A stretch of 64,000 nucleotides of DNA, taken from contig NZ_CP049362.1 in the NCBI RefSeq assembly GCF_019343455.1, positions 310,001 through 374,000 on the forward strand. The letters are read 5' to 3'. Below, piece by piece: positions 52,069 through 61,326 of the stretch; position 1 is the first letter of the stretch, and each line of letters starts with the position of its first letter. Under the pieces are notes generated by a model. The model made no database searches, was not told where the DNA came from, and saw nothing but the letters and a program-made list of their open reading frames with translations. A program made the translations under genes and the position numbers. Source of the DNA: Alcaligenes ammonioxydans (GTDB lineage Bacteria > Pseudomonadota > Gammaproteobacteria > Burkholderiales > Burkholderiaceae_B).

Positions 52069-53241
52069 ATGAAGTCTAAATTTAAAGTATCGACTGCCGC
52101 CGCTTTGCTGGGCTTGCTGGCGCTGGGCGGTGGCGCGCAAGCCCAGGACAAGCCGCGCGAGGTTCTGACAGGCGGGCACAGTGTGTCTGCCCCGCAGGAA
52201 AATCGTATCTATGTCATGGACTCGGTGTTCATGCACCTGACCGAAAGCCGTGTCCATGTTTATGACTACACCACGGGCAAATTCCTGGGCATGGTGCCAA
52301 CGGCCTTTAACGGTCATGTGCAGTTGTCCAATGATGGCAAGAAAATCTACACCATGACGACCTACCACGAGCGTATTACCCGCGGTAAGCGCTCGGACGT
52401 GGTGGAGGTCTGGGATGCCGACAAGCTGACCTTTGAAAAAGAGATCGCTTTGCCGCCCAAGCGCGTGCAGGGCCTGAACTACGATGGCCTGTTCCGTCAG
52501 ACCACGGATGGCAAGTTCATCGTGCTGCAAAATGCCTCGCCAGCGACCTCGATTGGTATTGTCGATGTGGCCAAAGGCGATTATGTGGAGGACGTGACTG
52601 CCGCTGCCGGGTGCTGGAGCGTGATCCCCCAGCCTAACCGGCCACGCAGTTTCATGACCATTTGCGGCGATGGCGGCTTGCTGACCATCAATCTGGACGA
52701 GAACGGCAAGGTGGCCAGCCAGTCGCGCAGCAAGCCCATGTTCTCCGTGAAGGATGATCCAGTCTTCATCGCCCCGGCCCTGGATAAGGACAAAGCCTAT
52801 TTCGTCTCCTATTACGGCAATCTCTACAGCGCCGATTTCAGTGGAGATGAGGTCAAGGTAGAAGGCCCCTGGTCCATGCTGGATGACGAGGACAAGGCGG
52901 GCAACTGGGTGCCTGGCGGCTACAACCTGGTGGGCCTGCACCGTGCCAGCGGCCGTATGTACGTGTTCATGCACCCCGATGGCAAAGAGGGCACCCATAA
53001 GTTCCCTGCCGCCGAGATCTGGGTTCTGGACACCAAGACCAAAAAGCGGATCGCCCGTATTCCTGGTCGGGATGCCTTGTCCATGACCATCGATCAGCAA
53101 CGCGATCTGATGCTGACGCTGGACGGTGGCAATGTGAATGTCTACGACATCAGCCAAGCTGAACCCAAGCTCTTGCGCACCATTGAAGGCGCGGCAGAAG
53201 CCTCTTTGCAGGTTCAGTTCCACCCGGTGGGAGGGGCTTGA
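52069..53241 (+). CDS. aauB: Aromatic amine dehydrogenase large subunit
   Basis: 390-residue periplasmic subunit with the signal peptide [19 protein letters not shown] ending at AQA. The mature chain is a seven-bladed beta-propeller, as shown by repeated strand motifs such as [20 protein letters not shown] and [12 protein letters not shown]. It holds the small subunit carrying the quinone cofactor and forms the substrate channel; it is the MauB homologue. The enzyme oxidises tyramine, phenylethylamine, dopamine and tryptamine to the aldehydes and ammonia and passes electrons to azurin. The start at 52069 has GGAGAG upstream. Confidence 0.96.
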   Translation: MKSKFKVSTAAALLGLLALGGGAQAQDKPREVLTGGHSVSAPQENRIYVMDSVFMHLTESRVHVYDYTTGKFLGMVPTAFNGHVQLSNDGKKIYTMTTYHERITRGKRSDVVEVWDADKLTFEKEIALPPKRVQGLNYDGLFRQTTDGKFIVLQNASPATSIGIVDVAKGDYVEDVTAAAGCWSVIPQPNRPRSFMTICGDGGLLTINLDENGKVASQSRSKPMFSVKDDPVFIAPALDKDKAYFVSYYGNLYSADFSGDEVKVEGPWSMLDDEDKAGNWVPGGYNLVGLHRASGRMYVFMHPDGKEGTHKFPAAEIWVLDTKTKKRIARIPGRDALSMTIDQQRDLMLTLDGGNVNVYDISQAEPKLLRTIEGAAEASLQVQFHPVGGA

Positions 53242-53242
53242 T

Positions 53243-53785
53243 ATGGACCCCGTCCTGACCTATGCCAGCCTGGCGTGTCTGGCTGTGTTGATGGGGCTGG
53301 GCGCCCTGGACAAACTGCGCCACTTCAGCTTGTTTGAGGCTGCCGTGGGCGCCTACCGCCTGTTGCCCGAAGCCCTGGTGCGTCCGTTCAGTGTGTTGTT
53401 TGTGGCCGCCGAAGCCCTGAGTACGCCCTTGCTGTTGTGGCCGGCCAGTCGTTCGCTGGGGGCGGTGCTGGCTCTATGCGTGTTGCTGGTCGCCACCAGC
53501 GGGATTGTGCTGAACCTGCTGCGTGGCCGTCGCGATGTGGATTGCGGCTGCTCGGGCCTGGGTGAGTCTTCCGGCGGCCTGTCCTGGTGGCTGGTGGCGC
53601 GCAATGCCGTGCTGGCTGCGCTGGCGCTGGTCAGTGGTGATTGGGCGAGTGATGGTGCCCGTGAGCTGGTCTGGGTGGACGGCTTGACGTTCTTTGGTAC
53701 CACCTTGGCCTTGTTGGGGCTGTATTACGCGGCCAACCAACTGATCGAATCCCATCTGAAATTTCAGAAAATGCAGAATTCCTAG
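53243..53785 (+). CDS. aauE: Aromatic amine dehydrogenase maturation protein (MauE-like)
   Basis: 180-residue integral-membrane protein with four spans and a Cys pair in DVDCGCSG. Its MauE homologue is needed for export, disulfide formation or stability of the small subunit. It starts one base after the aauB stop, with GGGAGGGG upstream. It presumably works with AauD on the other side of the membrane. Confidence 0.94.
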   Translation: MDPVLTYASLACLAVLMGLGALDKLRHFSLFEAAVGAYRLLPEALVRPFSVLFVAAEALSTPLLLWPASRSLGAVLALCVLLVATSGIVLNLLRGRRDVDCGCSGLGESSGGLSWWLVARNAVLAALALVSGDWASDGARELVWVDGLTFFGTTLALLGLYYAANQLIESHLKFQKMQNS

Positions 53786-53794
53786 GAGACCTCA

Positions 53795-54436
53795 ATGACC
53801 GCTTTACTGATTTCCAATGTCATTTTGTGGGTAATCGTACTGGCCCTGGTGCTGGTGGTGCTTGCCCTGTCGCGCCAGATCGGCGTGTTGTACGAACGGG
53901 TCGCTCCCATGGGGGCGCTGACCATGGACAAGGGGCCGCAAGTGGGTGATGCTGCCCCGGTGATGGAGCTGCAGGACCTGCGTGGTCGAGCAGTCTCGGT
54001 CGGGGTGGCCGGCCCGCGCAGCCAACTGATTTTCTTCATGTCCCCCACCTGCCCGGTATGCAAGAAGCTCCTGCCGATTCTGAAGTCCATTCAGGGTTCG
54101 GAAGGCCAGTGGGTCGATATTGTGCTGGCCAGTGATGGTGAGATGCCCGAGCACCTGGCGTTCTACCAGAAAGCGCAACTGGATGCCTTCCCCTACGTTC
54201 TGTCCACCCAGTTGGGCATGGGTTTTCAGATCAGCAAGCTGCCCTATGCGGTTCTGATCGACGAGCAGGGTGTGGTGCGCGGCAAGGGACTGGTCAATTC
54301 GCGTGAACAGCTCGAAAGCCTGTTTACCGCCAAAGACCTGGGCGTGGCCTCGGCGCAAGAATACTTGGCCGGCGACTCGGGCATGAAGCAAGTGCAGGTA
54401 TCACGAAAGGAGAACGTCAATGCGTTGGCTGGATAA
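53795..54436 (+). CDS. aauD: Aromatic amine dehydrogenase maturation thioredoxin-like protein (MauD-like)
   Basis: 213-residue protein with an N-terminal membrane anchor (LLISNVILWVIVLALVLVVL) and a periplasmic thioredoxin-like domain. The active site is Cys86-Pro-Val-Cys89 (MSPTCPVCKK), equivalent to MauD, which forms or isomerises the many disulfides of the small subunit. It overlaps aauA by 17 bases, so the pair is translationally linked. GGAGA precedes the ATG. Confidence 0.95.
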   Translation: MTALLISNVILWVIVLALVLVVLALSRQIGVLYERVAPMGALTMDKGPQVGDAAPVMELQDLRGRAVSVGVAGPRSQLIFFMSPTCPVCKKLLPILKSIQGSEGQWVDIVLASDGEMPEHLAFYQKAQLDAFPYVLSTQLGMGFQISKLPYAVLIDEQGVVRGKGLVNSREQLESLFTAKDLGVASAQEYLAGDSGMKQVQVSRKENVNALAG

Positions 54437-54968
54437 ATTTGGGGAGAGTCTCTCCCGTTCTGTGGCCCACAAGACTTCGCGTCGCAGCGTGCTGCGCTCG
54501 GTGGGCAAGTTAATGGTCGGTTCGGCCTTTGTGCTGCCGGTCCTGCCTGTGGCCCGCGCTGCGGGCGGCGGTAGCAACAGCAGTGCTGCGGATCACCTCA
54601 GTTTGAATCCCGATCTGGCCAATGAAGACGAGGTGAACTCCTGCGACTACTGGCGTCACTGCGCGGTGGACGGGTTCCTGTGTTCGTGCTGCGGTGGCAC
54701 AACCACCACCTGCCCGCCAGGATCAACGCCTTCGCCCATTTCGTGGATTGGCACCTGCCACAACCCGCATGATGGCAAGGACTATCTGATCAGCTACCAC
54801 GACTGCTGCGGCAAGACCGCCTGCGGGCGCTGCCAGTGCAACACGCAGACCCGCGAGCGCCCCGGCTACGAGTTCTTCCTGCATAACGATGTCAACTGGT
54901 GCATGGCAAACGAGAACAGCACGTTCCATTGCACGACATCGGTGTTGGTGGGTTTGGCGAAAAACTAA
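54420..54968 (+). CDS. aauA: Aromatic amine dehydrogenase small subunit with TTQ
   Basis: 182-residue precursor of the beta subunit. Twin-arginine signal TSRRSVLRS, then a cysteine-rich mature chain. Trp109 (PISWIGTC) and Trp160 (NDVNWCM) become tryptophan tryptophylquinone, Asp128 (YHDCCG) is the catalytic base and Thr172 follows HC; this numbering agrees with the A. faecalis crystal-structure numbering I recall. The 13 or so Cys residues form disulfides made with AauD and AauE. AAAGGAGAA precedes the ATG. This gene identifies the organism. Confidence 0.97.
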   Translation: MRWLDKFGESLSRSVAHKTSRRSVLRSVGKLMVGSAFVLPVLPVARAAGGGSNSSAADHLSLNPDLANEDEVNSCDYWRHCAVDGFLCSCCGGTTTTCPPGSTPSPISWIGTCHNPHDGKDYLISYHDCCGKTACGRCQCNTQTRERPGYEFFLHNDVNWCMANENSTFHCTTSVLVGLAKN

Positions 54969-55105
54969 AACAAGCCGCCAGCGTGCCCACGCTCTGCAAG
55001 AAGGGATCTTTGGGTCGCTTCTTTGCCGGGTGTGGGCTCGTTCTTGGGCTTGAGCATGGTGAGCGGCGGCCTGGAAGGCGTCCGCTCCACGAAGGAGGCA
55101 TCACT

Positions 55106-55606
55106 GTGTGGACATCGTTGCGCCTGGCCTGTTTGGGCGCCGTACTCCTGGCGTTCACGCCTTGGGCTCAGGCCCAGGAAGAGATGGCCGGAACGGGCGA
55201 TTACTTGCAAAGCTCCCAAGCTTTTAAAGACTATATGCTGCAATGCGCGGGCTGCCATCGCTATGACGGTCAAGGCTTGACGCATCGTGGGATTCCGGAT
55301 TTCAACCGCTCTATCGGCCTGTTCACGCGTTTGCCGGCGGGGCGGGAATACATGATACGGGTGCCCGGCGCGTCGCAGTCGCAATTGGACAATGCCGACT
55401 TGGCGCGTGTGCTGAACTGGATCGTGGCCAAGTTCAGCCCGGAAGACATCACGCCCGAATACCGGCCTTTTACCTCTGCCGAGGTGGGGGCTTCACGAGC
55501 GCAACGCTTTGACGATGTGCTCAAGGCGCGTACGGCGTTGACCGCCAAAATGAACCGCATGGGTCTGGAGCCTGCTCCTTACCTGTACGGTTCCATGGAA
55601 CGCTGA
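55106..55606 (+). CDS. Small periplasmic monohaem c-type cytochrome (aau orf-2)
   Basis: 166-residue protein with the signal SLRLACLGAVLLAFTPWAQA and one haem-binding CAGCH (residues 47-51). It is likely to take electrons from or near the amine dehydrogenase pathway. The start is GTG at 55106 with a perfect AAGGAGG seven bases upstream; an upstream ATG frame from 54899 is rejected because it runs inside aauA. Corresponds to orf-2 of the published cluster. Confidence 0.9.
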   Translation: MWTSLRLACLGAVLLAFTPWAQAQEEMAGTGDYLQSSQAFKDYMLQCAGCHRYDGQGLTHRGIPDFNRSIGLFTRLPAGREYMIRVPGASQSQLDNADLARVLNWIVAKFSPEDITPEYRPFTSAEVGASRAQRFDDVLKARTALTAKMNRMGLEPAPYLYGSMER

Positions 55607-55669
55607 AACAGCGGGTTAACGTCCGTAGACGCTTGGATTTTTTAGGGCTATAAGAAAAGGGGGCATGTC

Positions 55670-56674
55670 ATGCCCTCATCCCGATCATTAGCGTTGGCCG
55701 CAAGGGCCCCCCAGGCAATGTCCATGTTATTGCGCACTCCCTCTGCCTCTTTCAAGAGCCTTGCCGCTTGGCAGGAAGTGGTGTGCGCGTACTTTGTGCC
55801 CCTGGAGGTACAGCCCGACTCGCGTCGGGGCTTTTCCAACCGTGCGGCAAGCGATCGCATGGGTTCGGTCGATGTCATGGAGCTATGTACCAGTGCGCAG
55901 CGTGTGCGGCGCACTCAGGCCCTGGCAAGCCGTTCCGAGCAGGCTCTTTACAAGGTCACCTTGCAGATCAGCGGCAGCAGCCAGATTGAACAGGATGATC
56001 GCAGCGCTATATTGCATGCCGGGCAGTGGGGCATTTATGACACCACCCGCCCCTATGAAGTCGCCGTGCAGGATCAATCCCATTTTCTGGTCCTGCAGTT
56101 TGAGGAGGAGCGCCTGCTGCCTTGGCTACCCTGGCTGAGCGATGCGGTGGCCCGTTCCTTTTCCGCCACCACAGGCCCCGCCCGGATTGCCATGGACATG
56201 CTGCGGCTGGGTTTGCAAGAGCGCGGGCATTTGTCACCCTCGGCCTTGAGCGAACTGTCTCAGACCGTGATTCGCATGATGGCGCTGAGCCTGGCCGACG
56301 GACGCCCGGTGCCCAGCGAGTCCGCCCTGGACGAGGTGCGGCGTGGCCAGTTGCTGCAAATTCAACAGTATGTGCAGGACCATCTGGGGGATGCGGGATT
56401 GAATGCGCAGTCTCTGGCGCTGCAGTTCCGCATTTCGCGGCGTTATCTCTACAAGCTGTTTGAATTGTGCGGGCAGGCGCCCGCCGATTACATCATGGCT
56501 GCCCGCCTGGAGCGCGCCTGTCAATTGCTGCTCGATGGCAAGCCGGGTCGGCAGATCAGTGAGCTGGCCTGGCAGATGGGTTTTTCCGACGCGGCGGTGT
56601 TCAGCCACGCGTTTCGCCGCCGCTACGGCGTGTCCCCCAGTGAGTGGCGTCGCAGCCGTCTGTGCGGGGATTAA
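55670..56674 (+). CDS. AraC-family regulator (aau orf-3)
   Basis: 334-residue regulator. The N-terminal domain resembles the AraC-binding-like domain of FeaR (ALYKVTLQISGSSQIEQDDR, about 92-111). The C-terminal pair of helix-turn-helix motifs is at about 232-330 (LQFRISRRYLYKLFELCGQA and ISELAWQMGFSDAAVFSHAF). FeaR activates amine catabolism in enteric bacteria, so this is the best candidate for amine-dependent activation of the aau genes and the aldehyde dehydrogenase. The start at 55670 is uncertain; ATG codons at 55718 and 55724 are alternatives. Confidence 0.86.
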   Translation: MPSSRSLALAARAPQAMSMLLRTPSASFKSLAAWQEVVCAYFVPLEVQPDSRRGFSNRAASDRMGSVDVMELCTSAQRVRRTQALASRSEQALYKVTLQISGSSQIEQDDRSAILHAGQWGIYDTTRPYEVAVQDQSHFLVLQFEEERLLPWLPWLSDAVARSFSATTGPARIAMDMLRLGLQERGHLSPSALSELSQTVIRMMALSLADGRPVPSESALDEVRRGQLLQIQQYVQDHLGDAGLNAQSLALQFRISRRYLYKLFELCGQAPADYIMAARLERACQLLLDGKPGRQISELAWQMGFSDAAVFSHAFRRRYGVSPSEWRRSRLCGD

Positions 56675-56789
56675 GTATAGCTACGTAGGCGCAAGTCCGA
56701 CTTATCGCAAACGGGTCGGATTCCTATTCTAGAAGCTCACGATCTTGAGGCGACCCGTGGGGTACGCCCAGCTTCTCAAGGACAGTTTT

Positions 56790-57593
56790 ATGCGTCTACA
56801 CCTCGATTGCGCTTTGTTGCACACCCATCCTGACTGGGCCCGCAATTTGCAGGCCATCATTCCCCCTTGCGAGCGTTTGCAATTGCACCTGTTGCAGGCC
56901 CCGCCGGCCACCTGCCCCGATCAGGACTACCTGTTTTTACGCCGCTCAGCCGCCTTGCTGTTGCGATTTGACGCCTGTCTGATACCGATCGAAGCGGCCA
57001 CCCTGATCCACGTGCGCCGCGCCTTGTCTGCGGCCCGAGGTCACCTGCCGGTGCCGGTCTTTGGCCTGGTGCGTGCCACCATCAAGGCTGCCGCCTTGAC
57101 AGACCTGCTGGAGCTGGGCCTGGCCGACTATGTGCGCGAGCCTTTATGCCTGGACGATCTACGTGCCCGCATCCATCGCCAGCGTTTGCAGTCCTCATCC
57201 CATGCTTTGAATGAACCGGGACTGTCCGGTCGGATACACTATAGGGTGCAGGAAAACCAGGATCTGGTCCTGCACCCCGGCCCAACGGAGCAGCGCCTGT
57301 CGCAAACGATCTTGCAACAGGAGGGGACGACGCTGGAAGCCTATGCCGCTGCGGTAGCCTCGCGCTATGCCTGCAGCCAGGAGTCTTTCAAAGTTGCCAA
57401 GGGACGGATAGTGGCCCGCTTCGAGCAGGCTTACATCCATGCCGCCCTTGATCGCCATCGCGGTAATATCGCCATGGCAGCCCGCTCCGCGCAAAAGCAC
57501 CGGCGTGCTTTCTGGGCACTGATGCGCAAGCACCATATCGATGCGGCACGCTTTCGATCCGCGTCAAGCCCAGACGACGAACACGATGGTTAA
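56790..57593 (+). CDS. Fis-type HTH protein with degenerate receiver-like domain (aau orf-4)
   Basis: 267-residue protein. Residues 1-125 resemble a response-regulator receiver that has lost the phospho-acceptor Asp; only the late [20 protein letters not shown] recalls the D-Y-x-x-K-P end, with Arg-Glu-Pro in place of Lys-Pro. No AAA domain is present. The C-terminus ([20 protein letters not shown]) is a Fis-family helix-turn-helix. It could bind DNA next to the hemE promoter or act as a co-regulator. AAGGA precedes the ATG. It ends 31 bases before the hemE start. Confidence 0.8.
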   Translation: MRLHLDCALLHTHPDWARNLQAIIPPCERLQLHLLQAPPATCPDQDYLFLRRSAALLLRFDACLIPIEAATLIHVRRALSAARGHLPVPVFGLVRATIKAAALTDLLELGLADYVREPLCLDDLRARIHRQRLQSSSHALNEPGLSGRIHYRVQENQDLVLHPGPTEQRLSQTILQQEGTTLEAYAAAVASRYACSQESFKVAKGRIVARFEQAYIHAALDRHRGNIAMAARSAQKHRRAFWALMRKHHIDAARFRSASSPDDEHDG

Positions 57594-57624
57594 AATTAAC
57601 AGGCATTTTTCAATAGGGATTGCC

Positions 57625-58701
57625 GTGTCTTTACCTCAATTAAAAAACGATGTTTTCCTGCGCTCGCTGTTGCGCGAACCTGTGCCCTACACCCCCATCT
57701 GGCTGATGCGTCAGGCCGGGCGTTATTTGCCTGAATACAATGCCACCCGTGCCCAGGCTGGCTCCTTCATGCAACTGGCTCAGAATCCCGAATTTGCGTG
57801 CGAAGTCACCTTGCAGCCCTTGCGCCGTTTCGATCTGGATGCCGCCATTCTGTTTTCGGACATCCTGACCGTGCCACACGCCATGGGCCTGGGTCTGGAT
57901 TTCGTCGCCGGTGAAGGCCCACGCTTTGCGCGTCCCGTGCGCAACGAGGCCGACGTCATGGCACTGGAAGCGCCGGACATGGGCAAGCTGCAATACGTGT
58001 TTGACGCGGTCTCGCTGATCCGCAAGGAGCTGGACGGCAAGGTGCCGCTGATCGGTTTTGCCGGCAGTCCCTGGACAATCGCCTGCTACATGGTTGAAGG
58101 CCAGGGCTCGGATGACTACCGCCTGGTAAAAAGCATGATGTATCAGCGTCCGGACCTGATGCACCGCATGCTGGAAATCAACGCCCAAACCACCTGCGAA
58201 TATCTAAACAATCAGATACGCGCCGGTGCACAGGCTGTGATGCTGTTCGACAGCTGGGGCGGCGTGCTGTCCGATTCCCTGTTCCAGGAGTTTTCCCTGG
58301 CCTATACCCGCAAGGTGGTCGATGGCCTGATTCGCGAGCACGATGGCCAGCGCGTTCCCGTCATTGTCTTTACCAAGGGCGGTGGCATGTGGCTGGAAGA
58401 TATCGCGGGCTGTGGTGCGGATGCCATGGGCGTAGACTGGACAGTGAATCTGTCCCGAGCCCGTGCTCGTATCGGCGACAAACTGGCCCTGCAAGGCAAT
58501 CTGGACCCCATGACCATGTTCGGGGGTGAAGAGGCCATTCGCCGGGAAGCCCGCCGTGTGATCGATGACTTCGGTCCCGTGGGCCAGGGCGGCCACGTGT
58601 TCAACTTCGGTCATGGCATCTCGCGTTTTACCGATCCGGAAGCCGTGGGCATTCTGGTGGATGAGGTGCATTCCTACAGCCGTCGCCATCACAGCGTTTG
58701 A
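57625..58701 (+). CDS. hemE: Uroporphyrinogen decarboxylase
   Basis: 358-residue cytoplasmic enzyme that removes four carboxyls from uroporphyrinogen III to make coproporphyrinogen III in haem synthesis. Signatures are [23 protein letters not shown] with the catalytic Asp, [16 protein letters not shown] and the C-terminal [10 protein letters not shown]. The start is GTG at 57625 with AGGGA five bases upstream; ATG 57586 would overlap the previous gene and add a non-conserved stretch. It is the terminal gene of the published aau region. Confidence 0.96.
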   Translation: MSLPQLKNDVFLRSLLREPVPYTPIWLMRQAGRYLPEYNATRAQAGSFMQLAQNPEFACEVTLQPLRRFDLDAAILFSDILTVPHAMGLGLDFVAGEGPRFARPVRNEADVMALEAPDMGKLQYVFDAVSLIRKELDGKVPLIGFAGSPWTIACYMVEGQGSDDYRLVKSMMYQRPDLMHRMLEINAQTTCEYLNNQIRAGAQAVMLFDSWGGVLSDSLFQEFSLAYTRKVVDGLIREHDGQRVPVIVFTKGGGMWLEDIAGCGADAMGVDWTVNLSRARARIGDKLALQGNLDPMTMFGGEEAIRREARRVIDDFGPVGQGGHVFNFGHGISRFTDPEAVGILVDEVHSYSRRHHSV

Positions 58702-58707
58702 TCCTTA

Positions 58708-58738
58708 TTGCGCACAAGCTGAGACAGCTTGTGCGCAA
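58708..58738. other. Strong hairpin after hemE
   Basis: TTGCGCACAAGCT-GAGAC-AGCTTGTGCGCAA, 13 perfect pairs, six bases after the hemE stop, with no T run. It may be a Rho-assisted terminator or an mRNA-protecting stem and also borders the DnaA-box region. Confidence 0.65.
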
Positions 58739-58740
58739 AG

Positions 58741-58749
58741 TTATACACA
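58741..58749 (+). promoter_or_regulatory. DnaA box 1
   Basis: TTATACACA, a perfect match to TTATNCACA, directly after the hemE hairpin. Confidence 0.6.
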
Positions 58750-58914
58750 CAGTCCGACTCAGTGTTGAGGCCTTGCTATTTAAGGTTCGATTTCAATACC
58801 TGATTTTAATTGTTTGATATCTCTAGGTTTTATCTTTATTCCAGAGATATTGAAAATTAAATTGTATCTGTGCTTGCTTCTTTGTATTTTTTGTTCATGT
58901 CATTTTCCCCAAAG
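58750..58914. other. AT-rich spacer between two DnaA boxes
   Basis: About 165 bases with long A/T runs (for example TTGAAAATTAAATTG, 58850-58864), much poorer in GC than the flanking genes. No gene. It may be a duplex-unwinding-like region, or simply the priA promoter. Confidence 0.5.
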
Positions 58915-58923
58915 TTATCCACA
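58915..58923 (+). promoter_or_regulatory. DnaA box 2
   Basis: TTATCCACA, the highest-affinity form of the DnaA box, 64 bases before the priA start. Confidence 0.65.
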
Positions 58924-58986
58924 GGCCGCTAAGCTCTTGACTTATCAGGCTTTCAGCCCGGCCAGCCCTTTTTTGAAACACCATCC

Positions 58987-61080
58987 ATGACCGCCACCCC
59001 AGACGCTATTTCTGCATCGGCAAGCACCGGGCCTTTCTGGCTGCATGTAGCCCTGGACGTTCCCCTTGAGGGGGTGTTTGACTATCAGCACCATGAGCCT
59101 GTGCAGGTTGGACAACGGGTGATTGTGCATTTTGGGCGGCGGCAGATGATAGGCGTTGTGGTGGCGTTGCCCGAGCAACCTTCCTATCCGCCCGAGCAGG
59201 TCAAGGCGATTGATCAACTGCTGGATGACTTGCCTCCTTTCCCGGAGGACTGGTTGCGGATGGCGCGCTTTGCGTCTACCTATTACCACCGTCCTCTGGG
59301 TGAGGTCATGATGCCATCCTTGCCGGGGCCCTTGCGCAAACCCTCCGCCTATCTGGGCAAGCGGTCTGCAGGGGGGCCAGTACTGCGCATGGCCAAGCGC
59401 AAGGAAAAGAAGGTGGAACCGGTGGACAGCGATGTCCTGCCTGTGCTCAATGCCGAACAGCAAGCTGCGGTGGATGGCATTGTGGCCGCCAAACCCGGTA
59501 GCTGCATCTTGCTGCACGGGGTAACGGGTAGCGGTAAAACCGAAGTCTATATGCGGGTGCTGGAACACGCGTTGGCTGCAGGCCGGCAGGTCTTGTTTAT
59601 GGTGCCTGAAATCAATCTGACGCCCCAGTTCGAGCAAGTCCTGCGCGCCCGTTTGGCGCGCGTCTTACCGGGCGATGTGCTGGCTGTCCTGCATAGTGGC
59701 CTGTCCGAAGGTGAACGGCTGCGTTCTTGGTTGCGCGTCAATAGTGGTCAGGCGCGTATTCTGCTGGGAACACGGTTGTCCATCTTTACCCCCATGCCTG
59801 AGCTGGGCCTGATTATCGTGGATGAGGAGCACGACGCTTCTTACAAGCAGCAAGATGGCCTGCGTTACTCCGCGCGGGACTTGGCCGTATGGCGTGGTTA
59901 TGACCTGAAAGTACCGGTGGTGCTGGGTTCAGCGACCCCTTCGCTGGAAAGCTGGAATCACGCCCGGCAAGGGCGTTATCGTCTCTTGAGTCTGCCCAAA
60001 CGGGCGCGTGAGGTTTCCCTGCCGCGGGTACGGCTGGTCGATACCCGGCATTTGCGTCTGGAGTCCGGTTTTTCGCCGCAACTGTTGGAGGCCCTGGAAG
60101 CTTGTCTGGAGCGTGGTGAACAGTCGCTGGTTTTCATTAACCGGCGGGGCTACGCACCTGTGCTGCATTGTGCGTCCTGTGGCTGGCTGTCCCAATGCCC
60201 CCGTTGTACGGTTTATACCGTGCTCCATAGGCAAAATGGCTTCAAGCACAATTTGCAATGTCATCACTGCGGCTATCAGGCCCCAGTGCCACGTGCCTGC
60301 CCCGATTGTGGCGATCAGGATCTGCAACCCATGGGTCGTGGCACGCAACGGATCGAAGAGTTTCTGGGCGAGCGTTTTCCCAATGCGAGACTGGTGCGTA
60401 TCGATGCCGACAGCACCCGCTTGAAGGGCAGTGCGCAACAATTGTTCGAGCAGGTGCATGCGGGCGAAGTGGACATTATGGTGGGCACGCAAATGGTGGC
60501 CAAAGGTCATGACTTCACGCGTCTGAGCGTAGTCGGTGTACTCAATGCCGATGCCACGCTGTTTGCACATGATTTTCGGGCGCCAGAACGTTTGTTTGCT
60601 CAGTTAATGCAGGTTGCGGGTCGGGCTGGCCGTCACACGGAAGGGGCGGATGTCATTATCCAGACGGGCTACCCGGAGCAGGCTGTCTACCAGAGTCTGA
60701 TCAGGCACGATTACATAGGTTTTGCTCAAAGCGCCCTGAGCGAGCGCGAATCCGTGGGTTTGCCGCCTTTTGCTTATCAGGTGCTGTTGTCAGCCGAGGC
60801 GCCACAGTTGGCGGATGCCCTGCGTTTGTTGACCCAGGCGCGTCGCCTGCCCGAAGACCACCCCAATGACTTTCCCGGTGCGGATCAGGTTTTCCTGTAC
60901 GATCCAGTGCCGTTGCGCGTATTGCGCGTTGCCAAGGTCGAGCGTGCCCAGTTGCTGCTGGAAAGCGCTCATCGTCCGGCTTTGCAGGCCTTTGTGCGCT
61001 ACTGGGGGCCACAGGTTGCGCAACTGGCCAAACAGCACAAGGTGCGCATTACGATTGAGGTCGACCCCCTCGAGATTTAA
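58987..61080 (+). CDS. priA: Primosomal replication restart helicase PriA
   Basis: 697-residue 3'-to-5' helicase that reloads the replisome at stalled forks. It has an N-terminal DNA-binding domain, Walker A GVTGSGKTEVY (about 178), Walker B DEEHD (278-282) and the eight-Cys zinc region between about 394 and 442 (CASCGWLSQCPRC, CHHCGYQAP, CPDCGDQD). GRAGRHTEGADVIIQT is motif VI. The start at 58987 has no strong Shine-Dalgarno. It follows the DnaA-box region. Confidence 0.95.
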   Translation: MTATPDAISASASTGPFWLHVALDVPLEGVFDYQHHEPVQVGQRVIVHFGRRQMIGVVVALPEQPSYPPEQVKAIDQLLDDLPPFPEDWLRMARFASTYYHRPLGEVMMPSLPGPLRKPSAYLGKRSAGGPVLRMAKRKEKKVEPVDSDVLPVLNAEQQAAVDGIVAAKPGSCILLHGVTGSGKTEVYMRVLEHALAAGRQVLFMVPEINLTPQFEQVLRARLARVLPGDVLAVLHSGLSEGERLRSWLRVNSGQARILLGTRLSIFTPMPELGLIIVDEEHDASYKQQDGLRYSARDLAVWRGYDLKVPVVLGSATPSLESWNHARQGRYRLLSLPKRAREVSLPRVRLVDTRHLRLESGFSPQLLEALEACLERGEQSLVFINRRGYAPVLHCASCGWLSQCPRCTVYTVLHRQNGFKHNLQCHHCGYQAPVPRACPDCGDQDLQPMGRGTQRIEEFLGERFPNARLVRIDADSTRLKGSAQQLFEQVHAGEVDIMVGTQMVAKGHDFTRLSVVGVLNADATLFAHDFRAPERLFAQLMQVAGRAGRHTEGADVIIQTGYPEQAVYQSLIRHDYIGFAQSALSERESVGLPPFAYQVLLSAEAPQLADALRLLTQARRLPEDHPNDFPGADQVFLYDPVPLRVLRVAKVERAQLLLESAHRPALQAFVRYWGPQVAQLAKQHKVRITIEVDPLEI

Positions 61081-61326
61081 GGTTCCACAGGCTCAGGTAT
61101 GTAGAGAGACAGTAGGAGCGTCTCGGGTACAGCAGGGTGTATCCTTGTGCGCTATGCGGCGGTACCGCATGCTGTCATGCCGTTGTACCTTGCCGCCGCT
61201 GTCTTTCTGAGCCAGCCTGTCGTTTTGCATCAAACCGTACTCGGCCTGGCCGGGATGTCACCTTTAGCGCTGCTTGTTGTTTGGCCTTGAACCTCGTTTT
61301 CTTGCCTAGTACTCACTGATTCCACC

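Noticed and set aside
51922..53223. 433-codon minus-strand frame opposite aauB
   Set aside because: Shadow of a verified gene.
54899..55105. N-terminal extension of the cytochrome gene
   Set aside because: The first 69 codons overlap aauA and run before a perfect ribosome-binding site at the GTG 55106, after which a signal peptide begins.
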